Shown: piece by piece, positions 1-8,067 of the stretch | Numbering within the stretch: the stretch's first letter is position 1 | Layout: every line of letters starts with the position of its first letter | Assembly: GCF_004342115.1 (NCBI RefSeq) | Contig: NZ_SMAC01000022.1 | Span: forward strand, 1-33,156 | DNA length: 33,156 nt | Direction of reading: 5' to 3' | DNA from: Mannheimia haemolytica | GTDB lineage: Bacteria > Pseudomonadota > Gammaproteobacteria > Enterobacterales > Pasteurellaceae | Program-made: the position numbers and the translations under genes | Notes under the pieces: model-generated | Told to the model about the DNA's origin: nothing | Database searches by the model: none | What the model saw: the letters and a program-made list of their open reading frames with translations, nothing else

Positions 1-90
1 TTTGGGTGGAAAAGAATTTAAGCTCAAATTAATCTGACAGACACGGTAATTTAAAACGGGGGACTGTCAGATTAGGTTTGATCTTCTACA
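1..90 (+). mobile_element. End of an IS481-family element (partial, continues left)
   Basis: Read on the minus strand from position 90, the sequence starts TGTAGAAGATCAAACC and follows the end of the complete element at 18236-19435 closely, with several substitutions. Positions 3-32 encode the last nine residues of the transposase (WVEKNLSSN) and its stop, on the plus strand. This is therefore a second, slightly diverged copy of the same element whose body lies left of the window. Its transposase points towards the window, opposite in orientation to the complete copy. The element edge at position 90 falls inside the res gene. Confidence 0.9.
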
Positions 91-250
91 AATAAGGCAC
101 ATCACGCAAATTACTGTGTTCACTTGGGATCTTGTAACTATATTCAGGTTGAATTTGGCTAAATGCGGTTTTTGCATCAGATTGCAAACAAGCCGAAAAA
201 TAGTGGCTGACACGGTTTAATGCCTCATTTTGGTAATTTTTTAATTTCAT
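86..250 (-). pseudogene. res: Type III restriction endonuclease subunit, 5' fragment cut by an IS
   Basis: An ATG at 250 lies 15 bases after the mod stop, behind an AGGAGA-type ribosome site. It opens a frame beginning MKLKNYQNEALNRVSHYF, the usual start of type III Res (helicase/nuclease) subunits. The frame runs 54 codons to position 88, where it enters the IS end, and stops at once on a TAG contributed by the element. Helicase motifs and nuclease domain are absent. The mod-res order and tight spacing are standard for type III systems. What is seen is the short frame and the IS junction. The Res identity rests on the N-terminal sequence and on position after mod. Confidence 0.75.
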
Positions 251-265
251 TTTTTTCTCCTACTA

Positions 266-1906
266 TTAACGAGACATTACATCATATGGAATCTGTTTAA
301 ATGTAATTTTCTTTTCAGCTAACTGCACTTCTCCTAAACGGCACGCTTCGCCATATACCACAATATCCATTCCCTGTTGAATAAATTCAGCAAAGTATGG
401 TAACTCCGCCATTAATTTTCGTGTCAGAACATTACCACTCTGCGGACGTTTATCGCCTAAAATAGTAGGCTTTGCCGTTGAAAGTGCCGACAAGCGGTGA
501 TTTTTCGCTGTTTTTTTGCAAAGGGAAATGATTTTCTAAATACCAAATATGGGCGGCTAAATCGTCAAAACGAATGTTCGGATTAAGTGAACCGAATGCG
601 TCAAATACTTCCTCGCCTAACTCACAAAAGCGAAACGATCCACCACCTTGCCAATTTACTGCTTTTGAAATACCGCCTTGCTCACCTTCAATTACTTTTT
701 TCAACCGTGGGACAACATGGGTTTTAGCATGTTCGCCAATCTCAATACCGATATAACGACGGTTCGTTTTATGAGCAACTGCTGCAGTTGTACCTGAGCC
801 AAGAAAGCTGTCGAGGACGAGATCATATGGTTCAGTCGATGCTTCTAATACAAATTGGATTAATTTTTCAGGTTTAGGATAATCAAATGAATCTTCTGCA
901 ATATCCTCCCCAAATAATTCTAGATGTTCACTAGCAGAGTCTTCATTTGTTGCCATATCATAATGAGCTCTGCTAATTAAGTTATGAATTTTTTTCTTTT
1001 CCGCACTTCGCTCAAATACTCTCCTTGGTCGAAAGTCTAAACTTTTTATAATATAGTAATCACCATTTTTTAATTGCTCATCAATACTTTTTTGGCTATA
1101 CCGCCATTCACCTTCAATTTCTACTGTATTTTTATTCCATTGATCTTCAATAATTAATTCCGAAATCAACGTAATTGAACTCGTTTTTTTAGAAAAAATG
1201 GTTGGCTTATATAATCCATCACTATGTTTTTTAAATTTTATAGAACGAGGAGGGAAAACTAAAATTTCTCTTGAATTTCCAGCATTGTATAATGGATAGG
1301 TTTCATCACCTGAGGTCTCAAGGTAAGTTAAGTCATTTAATTCATTTTTGTTTTTTGCATAGCAAAATAAATTATCTGTAACTTTACCAACTTTGCCTAA
1401 AAAAGATGGTTTCCTTTTCTTTTCCCAAATTAAGTTAGAAATGAAATTCTTCCGCCCAAAAATTTCATCAAGCATAATTTTCAAATAGTGACTTTCGTTA
1501 TCATCAAGAGTGATCCAAATTGAACCATCTTCGGCAAGTAAATCTCGCAGAATTTCAAGGCGTGGATACATCATTGAAAGCCAAACGGAATGCTCTAAAT
1601 TATCATCGTAGTGGGTAAAGGCCGATTTTGTGTTATAGGGAGGATCAATAAAAATACATTTGACTTGCCCCGCATAAAAGGGCAAAAGAGATTTTAAGGC
1701 TGATAAATTATCACCCTGAATAATTAAATTTTGCTTGACTTTAGATAAGGTTTCAGCAGAAGCTGAGCTGTCGGCTGTCGGCTGTCGGCTGTCGGCTGTC
1801 GGGCAATATTATGCGAGAAGTCCGGCAACTCACGCAATAGGCAATATGGGGTTTGTTTTGCTTTTTTGACGGCTTCTTCTTTGCCGTACCAAGTAAGGGT
1901 TGTCAT
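266..1906 (-). pseudogene. mod: Phase-variable type III DNA adenine methyltransferase, out of frame
   Basis: This is a beta-class N6-adenine methyltransferase. The DPPY motif (FIDPPYNTKSAF) comes first, then a variable recognition region, then the SAM-binding motif LDSFLGSGTTAAVAH. The N-terminus MTTLTWYGKEEAVKKAK begins at ATG 1906 and runs into five GCTGTCG units. After the repeats the frame closes at 1724, while the catalytic part (from about 1780 to 450) is in another frame. Six or three units would join them without a stop. A second break lies near 455-465: the protein reads FNGKAYY and then stops, while the expected C-terminus (ILGDKRPQSGNVLT to PYDVMSR, ending at 266) is in a different frame. 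Known Pasteurellaceae mod genes switch expression by repeat slippage and control regulons; that is family knowledge, not shown here. Confidence 0.88.
1767..1801. repeat. Heptanucleotide tandem repeat, (GCTGTCG)x5, in mod
   Basis: Five perfect, uninterrupted copies of GCTGTCG (CGACAGC on the coding strand) lie about 35 codons into mod. Seven is not a multiple of three, so gain or loss of one unit shifts the frame. In the present state the N-terminal frame ends in RQPTAQLLLKPYLKSSKI and stops. Adding one unit gives a continuous ADSSASAETLSKVKQNL junction into the methyltransferase. Confidence 0.93.
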
Positions 1907-1941
1907 AAAATGCACCTGAAAAGTAAAAGTGGATTATTGTA

Positions 1942-1999
1942 ACAAGCGGTCAAAAAAATAGAAAGTTTTACAAAAAATTAAGCAAATTTAACCGCTTGC
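1942..1999. terminator. Inverted pair of DNA uptake signals
   Basis: ACAAGCGGT at 1942-1950 faces ACCGCTTGC at 1991-1999. Inverted uptake-signal pairs often serve as terminators in Pasteurellaceae. This one sits between the torZ 3' end and mod. Confidence 0.45.
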
Positions 2000-2007
2000 A
2001 ACATAGA

Positions 2008-2034
2008 AAAGGCACAGTTTTATACTGTGCCTTT
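2008..2034 (-). terminator. Rho-independent terminator of torYZ
   Basis: An 11-bp perfect stem (AAAGGCACAGT / ACTGTGCCTTT) with a 5-nt loop is followed by TTTT on the minus strand. It lies directly downstream of the torZ stop. Confidence 0.75.
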
Positions 2035-2046
2035 GGTTATATGAAA

Positions 2047-4533
2047 TTAGCCTTGTGTGTATTTAGGCTCTTTAAATACTGTTACTTCTGGTGCTTGTCC
2101 GGTGAATTTTTCAACCTGTACCGTAGCGGTATTTGGTGAGTTACCCTGTGCTAATTTTGATGTGCCTTCATCACGGGTTAGCACGTTAGGGTTGCCGTTT
2201 TTACATAGCGGTTGCTCGCTGGTGCCGAGATCGAGCGGATCGTACCAAGCTCCTTCGTGCAAGGCTAATGTACCTTTGATAATGCCATCTGTCACCACTG
2301 CACCGGCTAATACTTGACCACGTTTGTTAAAAATACGCACAATATCACCGCTTGTAATGCCACGAGCGGCGGCATCTTCAGTATGGATCAACACCGGCTC
2401 ACGGTCATTAACCGCATATTGTTTGCGTAATGATGAGTAAGCTAACTGGCTGTGTAAACGCCATTTAGAGTGTGGAGTCACCAATGCCAACGGTTCTTCT
2501 GCGGTGGTTTTACCCGAGTATTCTTCGTGTTCCATCCAAGTTGGGTGACCTTTACAGTCATCATAATTCATTTTGGCAATCACCTCAGAGAAAATCTCAA
2601 TTTTGCCGGACGGTGTGCCTAATGGATTTAGGAGTGGGTCATTACGAAATTCTTCATAACGAACCCATTTTTTCGCTTTGTCTGATGCTTTAAAAGAAAG
2701 TGGTTTATTCTCTTGCCAGAATTTCTCGAATTTCGGCATAATCACACGATTTTTGCGTGCTGCCTCAAATGCAGTTTGATAGAAACTTTGTAGCCAATCC
2801 ATTTCAGATTTGCCTTCGGTAAATTCCGCTTCTTTGCCTGCACGTTTGGCTAGTTCGGCAAAAATATCGTAGTCGTTTTTTGCCTCAAATTGCGGTTCGA
2901 CCACCTGTTTCATCGGGAAAATATTCATCATTGAATAATCGCCCGACATAGTTAAGTCATTACGCTCATAGCTGGTGGTTGCCGGCAGCACGATGTCAGA
3001 CATACGAGCCGTTGGTGTCCAATGGCATTCATTGACGATAATAGTATCCGGTTTTTGCCACGCTTTCACCAAAGTGTTGGTGTCTTGGTGGTGGGTAAAC
3101 GGATTACCCCCTGCCCAATAGACAATTTTGATATCAGGATAAGTAATTTGTGTGCCATTGTAATCAATGGTTTTGCCCGGGTTGAGCAGTGCATCGGAAA
3201 TACGAGCCACCGGGAATGAAGATTTTGATGTTTCATCTAACCAGGTTTTCGCTCCGGCTTCTACTGCCGGATTTGCTGTGATAGAGCCTAAAATGCCCCC
3301 TGTGGCACTCGGCACGCCGCCGTTTGAGTAATGGTAGCTTAAACCGAAACCACCACCCGGTAAGCCGATTTGACCTAACATTGCAGCTAGGGTGACTAAC
3401 ATCCAATGCCCTTGTTCACCGTGTCGTTGGCGTTGAATCCCCCAACCTGCCATTAACATTGTGCGTTTAGATTGGAAATCAGTGGCTAATTTTTTAATGG
3501 TTTCTTCTGGCACACCACAAATTTGACTTGCCCATTTTGCATCTTTCGGTTGATTGTCTGCCTTACCGAGCAGATATTCTTCAAACTTCTCAAAACCGGT
3601 GGTGTATTTTTTAAGGAATGCTTGATCGTGTTTGCCTTCAGCGACTAAGGTATGAGCCATACCGAGCATTAACGCAACATCCGTGCCGGTATTTACCGGT
3701 ACCCATTCTGCACCTAAAAATTCACAAGATTCGCTTTTTACCGGGTCAATACAGATAATGCGTTTCCCGCTCTCTTTGAGTTTTTTAAAGTATTCAATAC
3801 CTTGTTGATCGGTTGAAGTCCACGCAATGCGTAGCGTATTTAACGGGTTAGCTGACCAAAGCACCACAATATCTGAACTTTCTAAAATCACTTCCCAACT
3901 GGTTTGCTGTTCGTACACCTCGATTGTACCTAAAACGTGTGGCATAATTACTTGAGCTGCACCGGTAGAATAGTCGCCTTTTACGCCAACAAATCCGCCG
4001 GTAACATTTAAATAGCGTTGTAACAGTGTACGGGAAGCGTGTAATGCCCCAGAACTATACCAACCGTAAGAACCACCAAAAATAGCATTCGCCCCGTGAG
4101 CCTCACGAACACGTTTCATTTCATTCGCAACTAATTCAAATGCCTTATCCCACGAAACTCGCACCCATTCATCACGCCCACGTATAGTAGTATCTTTATT
4201 ACCTTCTAAGTAGCCTTTACGCACCATTGGGTATTTTACTCGTGTTTCACCGTGTACTTGGTCTGCTACCACGTGTTGCAATTCATTTGGCACAGAAATC
4301 TCAAAAACAGAATCAGATTTCACCACTTTGCCATTTTCTACCACTACGCCTAAAGGCCCCCAGTGGGCAGCAGTTACTACTGTTTTCATCTCGGCAGCTT
4401 TGGCACTGGTGGAAGCTAATGCCCCCACTACACCGGTAGTACCACTGGCTAAACCTGCACCGGCAGCTAAGCTTAATGATGAATTTTTTAGAAAACCGCG
4501 ACGACTTACGTCAATACTGTCTTGTTTTTTCAT
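2047..4533 (-). CDS. torZ: Periplasmic molybdoenzyme, TMAO/S-oxide reductase (TorZ/MtsZ type)
   Basis: 828 residues, full length for the DMSO-reductase/TorA/BisC group. A twin-arginine signal (SRRGFLKN, residues 10-17) with a hydrophobic stretch and an AKAAE cleavage region at about 44-48 sends the folded cofactor-bound enzyme to the periplasm. The GDYSTGAAQV motif carries Ser189, the expected protein ligand to molybdenum in this family. The protein binds bis-MGD molybdenum cofactor and reduces N- or S-oxides with electrons from the menaquinol-linked cytochrome TorY, encoded just upstream. The Haemophilus influenzae homologue has been studied as an S-oxide/methionine-sulfoxide reductase (MtsZ). 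Substrate preference cannot be read from sequence. A Moco-riboswitch-like leader separates it from torY. Its ribosome site (ACGAGG) lies outside the conserved leader structure. Confidence 0.92.
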   Translation of the reverse strand: MKKQDSIDVSRRGFLKNSSLSLAAGAGLASGTTGVVGALASTSAKAAEMKTVVTAAHWGPLGVVVENGKVVKSDSVFEISVPNELQHVVADQVHGETRVKYPMVRKGYLEGNKDTTIRGRDEWVRVSWDKAFELVANEMKRVREAHGANAIFGGSYGWYSSGALHASRTLLQRYLNVTGGFVGVKGDYSTGAAQVIMPHVLGTIEVYEQQTSWEVILESSDIVVLWSANPLNTLRIAWTSTDQQGIEYFKKLKESGKRIICIDPVKSESCEFLGAEWVPVNTGTDVALMLGMAHTLVAEGKHDQAFLKKYTTGFEKFEEYLLGKADNQPKDAKWASQICGVPEETIKKLATDFQSKRTMLMAGWGIQRQRHGEQGHWMLVTLAAMLGQIGLPGGGFGLSYHYSNGGVPSATGGILGSITANPAVEAGAKTWLDETSKSSFPVARISDALLNPGKTIDYNGTQITYPDIKIVYWAGGNPFTHHQDTNTLVKAWQKPDTIIVNECHWTPTARMSDIVLPATTSYERNDLTMSGDYSMMNIFPMKQVVEPQFEAKNDYDIFAELAKRAGKEAEFTEGKSEMDWLQSFYQTAFEAARKNRVIMPKFEKFWQENKPLSFKASDKAKKWVRYEEFRNDPLLNPLGTPSGKIEIFSEVIAKMNYDDCKGHPTWMEHEEYSGKTTAEEPLALVTPHSKWRLHSQLAYSSLRKQYAVNDREPVLIHTEDAAARGITSGDIVRIFNKRGQVLAGAVVTDGIIKGTLALHEGAWYDPLDLGTSEQPLCKNGNPNVLTRDEGTSKLAQGNSPNTATVQVEKFTGQAPEVTVFKEPKYTQG

Positions 4534-4565
4534 AATAAACCTCGTTTGAAGTTAAGTTAAAAATA

Positions 4566-4737
4566 GACACCTTTCTAAAGTCGAGTGGATAAACCATTTC
4601 TCGTGTATCCATTGGTAAAGAACCGACGGTAATTTTTGCAAAATGTTAGGAAAAAATGACCGCTTGTAATAGGTGCTTTACGGCTTGCTACCATATCTCT
4701 GCTATCAGTAGACACTTAGGCTCACAAGCTCGGTATC
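4566..4737 (-). promoter_or_regulatory. Candidate Moco riboswitch leader of torZ
   Basis: The 5' segment GATACCGAGC..CCTAA and the 3' segment CTCG..TTTAGAAAGGTGTC match a second leader in front of moaA. GATACC can pair with GGTGTC to close the structure. A hairpin GGATA..TATCC with the loop sequence GAAATGG (4587-4610) occurs in both. The closing helix differs between the copies by compensatory or neutral changes. The Moco RNA motif is known before cofactor-synthesis genes and before molybdoenzymes, and torZ is a molybdoenzyme. The torZ ribosome site is more than 15 nt beyond the closing helix, so control here may differ from that at moaA. An uptake signal (around 4651-4660) lies inside the variable middle part. 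Confidence 0.72.
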
Positions 4738-4750
4738 CTCTAAGTTACAA

Positions 4751-5866
4751 TTAATGGGAACTGCCTGCTACATCTTTTGCATTACGTTGGAGATAGATAG
4801 TCACCGCACGCACATCATCAGCCGACATAGATGTTCTGTCTTTCATTGAATTTACCACCCCAATCCATTGATTTGCGGTGTAATGTTCTGCCCCAATCGG
4901 TGCATGGCAACCGCTACAGTGTGTTTGGTTTAAGTTATCGCCAAAATGATTTAGTGCAGTAATATTGGCAGTGACTGCATTTTTAGGAGCAGTAATTTCA
5001 AAATTGATTTCTTTCCAATTTGAGTTGGTGACATTATCAAACACTGTTTTTGTGACATTCACTTTGCTTTGAGCGTCATCAGGTAGAAGAGCAACCATAA
5101 TACGCTTGCCTAAATCCATATACACCACAGATTCCGCACCTTCTTGTTGCCAGCCATTAACCGTTGCTTTAACCTGCTCGCCTTCTGCTGTCCATTGATG
5201 TAATTCTGCATAAGGTAACAAGCGAATTTCTCCACCTTGAGCGAGCTGCACTGGAGTCATTGCGAGCGTATAAAGGGTTTTATCATTTGTGCTAAATTCC
5301 GCACCGTGTTTAGCTAATTCGCCCATTGCTGCGGCATTATCTACCGGCACATCAGGCATAAAATGGGCAATTCCTTTATGGCAATCAATACAGGTTTGAT
5401 TAGTTTCTTGGGCTAGTTTGTGCATTTTCTGTGCCGCTTCTGTTTGTTCAGAAAGTACCATCGCATCAAAACTATGACAGCTTTTACAGGTCATAGAATC
5501 GTTTTCTTTCATTTCTGCCCAAACACGTTGTGCCATTTCTAGACGATGGGCTTCATAGGCTTCTTGATCAGGTAATTTATTGGTTACAACGGTGTGCCAA
5601 ACATCTTTTAATGCGATGATTTTAGCTTTGACATAATGCAAGCCGTCTTGTGGTAGATGGCAATCCGAACACTCGGCTCGAATTCCCTTACGGTTGGAAA
5701 AATGGACACTGCCTTCCCACTCTGCCTGTGGGTGAGTCATAGAATGGCAGCTCACACAAAATTCTGTTGAGCTGGTGGCTTTCATTGCATATTGTGTGCC
5801 ACCTAATACCGCAGCACCTAATGCCATAATACCGACAAATACAGCAATTTTTTTCATCTTAGCCAT
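4751..5866 (-). CDS. torY: Pentaheme c-type cytochrome, TorY/TorC (NapC/NirT) family
   Basis: 371 residues with an N-terminal signal anchor (residues about 5-25) and five CXXCH haem sites: C37-H41, C66-H70, C127-H131, C159-H163 and C317-H321. The first four form the NapC/NirT-like quinol-oxidising domain. The fifth belongs to the C-terminal mono-haem domain typical of TorC/TorY. The protein sits on the periplasmic face of the inner membrane and passes electrons from quinol to the torZ product. It is first in a torY-torZ operon; the 217-nt gap holds the Moco leader. The start at 5866 is preceded by GGGG at suitable spacing. TorY is preferred to TorC because the partner is of the TorZ type. Confidence 0.92.
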   Translation of the reverse strand: MAKMKKIAVFVGIMALGAAVLGGTQYAMKATSSTEFCVSCHSMTHPQAEWEGSVHFSNRKGIRAECSDCHLPQDGLHYVKAKIIALKDVWHTVVTNKLPDQEAYEAHRLEMAQRVWAEMKENDSMTCKSCHSFDAMVLSEQTEAAQKMHKLAQETNQTCIDCHKGIAHFMPDVPVDNAAAMGELAKHGAEFSTNDKTLYTLAMTPVQLAQGGEIRLLPYAELHQWTAEGEQVKATVNGWQQEGAESVVYMDLGKRIMVALLPDDAQSKVNVTKTVFDNVTNSNWKEINFEITAPKNAVTANITALNHFGDNLNQTHCSGCHAPIGAEHYTANQWIGVVNSMKDRTSMSADDVRAVTIYLQRNAKDVAGSSH

Positions 5867-5921
5867 AAATTACCCCACTTAATACACTAAAAATTAAAGA
5901 CAGAGGCATTGTATTAACTCC

Positions 5922-5990
5922 CAAGAGGTATAAAAATAAGTAAAAATACCTATTACCTCGAAAGAGTGAGAATAATTTGATCTAAGGCAA
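5922..5990 (-). promoter_or_regulatory. Candidate control region of torYZ
   Basis: An inverted AGGTA (5926-5930) / TACCT (5947-5951) lies in an AT-rich stretch, with a second TACCTC at 5954-5959. Read towards torY, the element includes TTATACCTCTTG, which also occurs upstream of moaA in the same orientation relative to that gene. TTGATCTAAGGCAA (5977-5990) is half of an FNR-like site. No protein can be assigned to these sites with certainty. Confidence 0.35.
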
Positions 5991-6007
5991 AAATATGTAG
6001 TGAAATT

Positions 6008-7759
6008 TTAGGCTTTTTCAGAGAACCACGGCGGTAAGATAAATTGTGCATTGGCAAACAACTCCGGTGCAATCACACGGCTCTGCCCTTGTTGGATTTG
6101 GTAAACCAACTGTGGCAAGCTGATAGATAAGTCGTGGGTTTCTGCGTAAGTTAATCCAATTTGGCTATCGGTATTAAAATAGTAAGTGCCGTTTACCCCA
6201 TAATGTGGCTGTAAGCGGATCGCATTAGAGACGGCTTTAAAATGCCGAGGTGAAACACTTTGTTTCCACGCATTTGCTAGAATATTTGCTTGGTCATAAG
6301 CAATACTGGCTTGGGAATAAGTGGGCGATTTGCCGAAAAATTGTTCGTAATGTTGGCTAAACTGTCTGCCTAAATAATTTTCGCTTAACCCACTATTGGT
6401 ACTCCAGAGAACGCCCTCGCAAAGTTTCTCGTGTGGCAAAAACGCCGAAGGTGCATAAATACTGTAAATAATGGCATTTGTTGGGTTGCGAATGAACGTT
6501 TGATAAAACTGTACAATATCTTCTGCAAAATAAGAGGCAAACACAATAATGGATGGCGTGAGGTTATGCACCTGTGTCATTAATTTGGCATAATTATCTT
6601 GCTCTTGGGTGAGTTCCAGATAATCCACATTCCAGCCTTGCTCCCGCAAACTTAGGGTTAAACTTTCAATACCGATATCAACTTTTTGCCAACTCACCGT
6701 TACCACCATCACCGTTTTATTCTGAAGCCAAGGGGCATAATGGTAACGGTAATATTGCAGAAAGTGAGATATACCTAAGCCATAGGTTACATCACTGGCG
6801 CAAACCTGAAACATATTTTCAATTCGTTGATTCGGTAAATTTTGGGCAAGTTTATTTGAGCCACTATGAGTTGCAATATGCAAATAAGGAATGCCTTTAG
6901 TTGCAATTAATTCGTGTACTTCCGGCAAGTAGCACGCATAAGCGGTTGAAATGGCATCAACTTCTTGATCAAATAAATGATGGTATGCCTGAAGAATACT
7001 TGCTTTATCTTTAACGCAAAACCCTGCCGTTGCAATCTGCACTTCTCTACCGTGAATCCCCCCTTGTTGATTGATGGTTTCAACCGCAAGTTGAGTGCCG
7101 TTAAGTAACTCTCGGGTATCAATTTGCCCAATACCCTGTTCAACATAAGGCACGCCAATAATGATCGGGCGAGTATGATGGTGGCTTATGGTAAACATCG
7201 GTAGTTCGTGCCGAGTTGAAGGCGTTACAAGCGGTTGTTTTTTCGCGATAATTTGCAATGCCAGTTGTTCAATGTTAAAGCTGGCAAGAATGGATTGGGT
7301 TAGCTTTCCCGGTGTAGGCAAACAGACTAAATGTTCGGTAATAGCAAAAACCGCTAATAAGGTTCGGCTTTCGGTGTGTGTTTTTGCAAAAATATTTTCG
7401 ATATGTTTATCAACTGTCCGTTTGCTGATACAAAGCTCATTGGCGATTTCCTCATTGCTCAAACCACTGCTAATTAGAGTGAGAAGCTCAATCTCCCTTT
7501 TACTCAGTCCATAAGGCAAATCGGTATGCTCTGCTTGAGTCAATACAAACGATTGGTGGCGTTCTAGGCTGATCTTAAGCCATTGATGGTTTGAACTATA
7601 GTAAAACTGCAAGCTATTTTTATCTGAATAGAGCAATGCCTGTGCATAGTGGCAAATTTGCGGTAATTCAGCAAAATAGTCTGCCCCTGCTTTGTCTTCC
7701 CATTCTGATATTTCGCCTTGTTCATTTACTAAACAAGACCATCGGCTACGTTTATCCAT
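6008..7759 (-). CDS. LuxR-type HTH fused to a periplasmic-binding-protein-like sensor domain
   Basis: About 583 residues from ATG 7759, chosen because GAGG lies 5 nt upstream; a GTG two codons earlier has poorer spacing. Order of parts: an N-terminal region of about 80 residues with no recognised fold; a LuxR/GerE helix-turn-helix at about 84-140 (GLSKREIELLTLISSG, then NEEIANELCISKRTVDKHI); a linker; and from about 200 to the end a type I solute-binding domain of the branched-chain amino acid/AmiC/urea type (IIIGVPYVEQG, ELLNGTQLAVETINQQGG). There is no signal peptide or membrane segment, so the binding domain should be cytoplasmic, as in AmiC. It lies between torYZ and moaA. Control of these genes by a small ligand is an inference; the ligand is unknown. 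Confidence 0.8.
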   Translation of the reverse strand: MDKRSRWSCLVNEQGEISEWEDKAGADYFAELPQICHYAQALLYSDKNSLQFYYSSNHQWLKISLERHQSFVLTQAEHTDLPYGLSKREIELLTLISSGLSNEEIANELCISKRTVDKHIENIFAKTHTESRTLLAVFAITEHLVCLPTPGKLTQSILASFNIEQLALQIIAKKQPLVTPSTRHELPMFTISHHHTRPIIIGVPYVEQGIGQIDTRELLNGTQLAVETINQQGGIHGREVQIATAGFCVKDKASILQAYHHLFDQEVDAISTAYACYLPEVHELIATKGIPYLHIATHSGSNKLAQNLPNQRIENMFQVCASDVTYGLGISHFLQYYRYHYAPWLQNKTVMVVTVSWQKVDIGIESLTLSLREQGWNVDYLELTQEQDNYAKLMTQVHNLTPSIIVFASYFAEDIVQFYQTFIRNPTNAIIYSIYAPSAFLPHEKLCEGVLWSTNSGLSENYLGRQFSQHYEQFFGKSPTYSQASIAYDQANILANAWKQSVSPRHFKAVSNAIRLQPHYGVNGTYYFNTDSQIGLTYAETHDLSISLPQLVYQIQQGQSRVIAPELFANAQFILPPWFSEKA

Positions 7760-7814
7760 TCTCACCTCGAACTAAAAACGTTAGCTAAAATAGCAAAATT
7801 ATCTCGGCATTAAT

Positions 7815-7828
7815 ATGATATAAATCAA
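7815..7828. promoter_or_regulatory. FNR-like site between the fusion regulator and moaA
   Basis: ATGATATAAATCAA differs by one base from the FNR consensus TTGAT-N4-ATCAA. Its position between the divergent regulator and moaA suits oxygen control of molybdoenzyme functions. An AGGTA..TACCT inverted pair (7856-7860 and 7880-7884) resembling the one before torY follows it. Confidence 0.5.
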
Positions 7829-7932
7829 ACTAAGCAACGGTTGCCAGATTTTTATAGGTAGAGCATACAATTTAAATTATACCTCTTGCCTAATTAGGTT
7901 TCTCACCATAAAATGAAAACCAATTTATTGAA

Positions 7933-8065
7933 GACTCCGAGCATTATTTCCTAACTCTAAAAATTAAAGACAAATTTTTGATATGGAATTTATGCCAGTA
8001 ACAGCATAAAGCTGTTCAAAGGATAACTTAGAAATGGGTTGTCCTCTCGTGTTTAGAAAGGTGTC
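7933..8065 (+). promoter_or_regulatory. Candidate Moco riboswitch leader of moaA
   Basis: GACTCC (7933-7938) can pair with GGTGTC (8060-8065) to close a leader of about 130 nt. It shares CCGAGC..CCTAA, the GAAATGG-loop hairpin (stem GGATAAC/GTTGTCC, 8021-8044) and CTCG..TTTAGAAAGGTGTC with the torZ leader. A further hairpin TTTATGC/GCATAAA lies at about 7990-8010. The Shine-Dalgarno bases AAAGG, 6 nt before the moaA ATG, are part of the closing helix. Folding would therefore block translation, which fits feedback by molybdenum cofactor. The Moco motif is known upstream of moaA in gammaproteobacteria. The assignment here comes from the two-copy comparison, not from a covariance search. Confidence 0.75.
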
Positions 8066-8067
8066 AA

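Noticed and set aside
1724-1915. Stand-alone 63-residue protein
   Set aside because: It is the mod N-terminus, closed early by the repeat-induced frameshift, not a separate gene.
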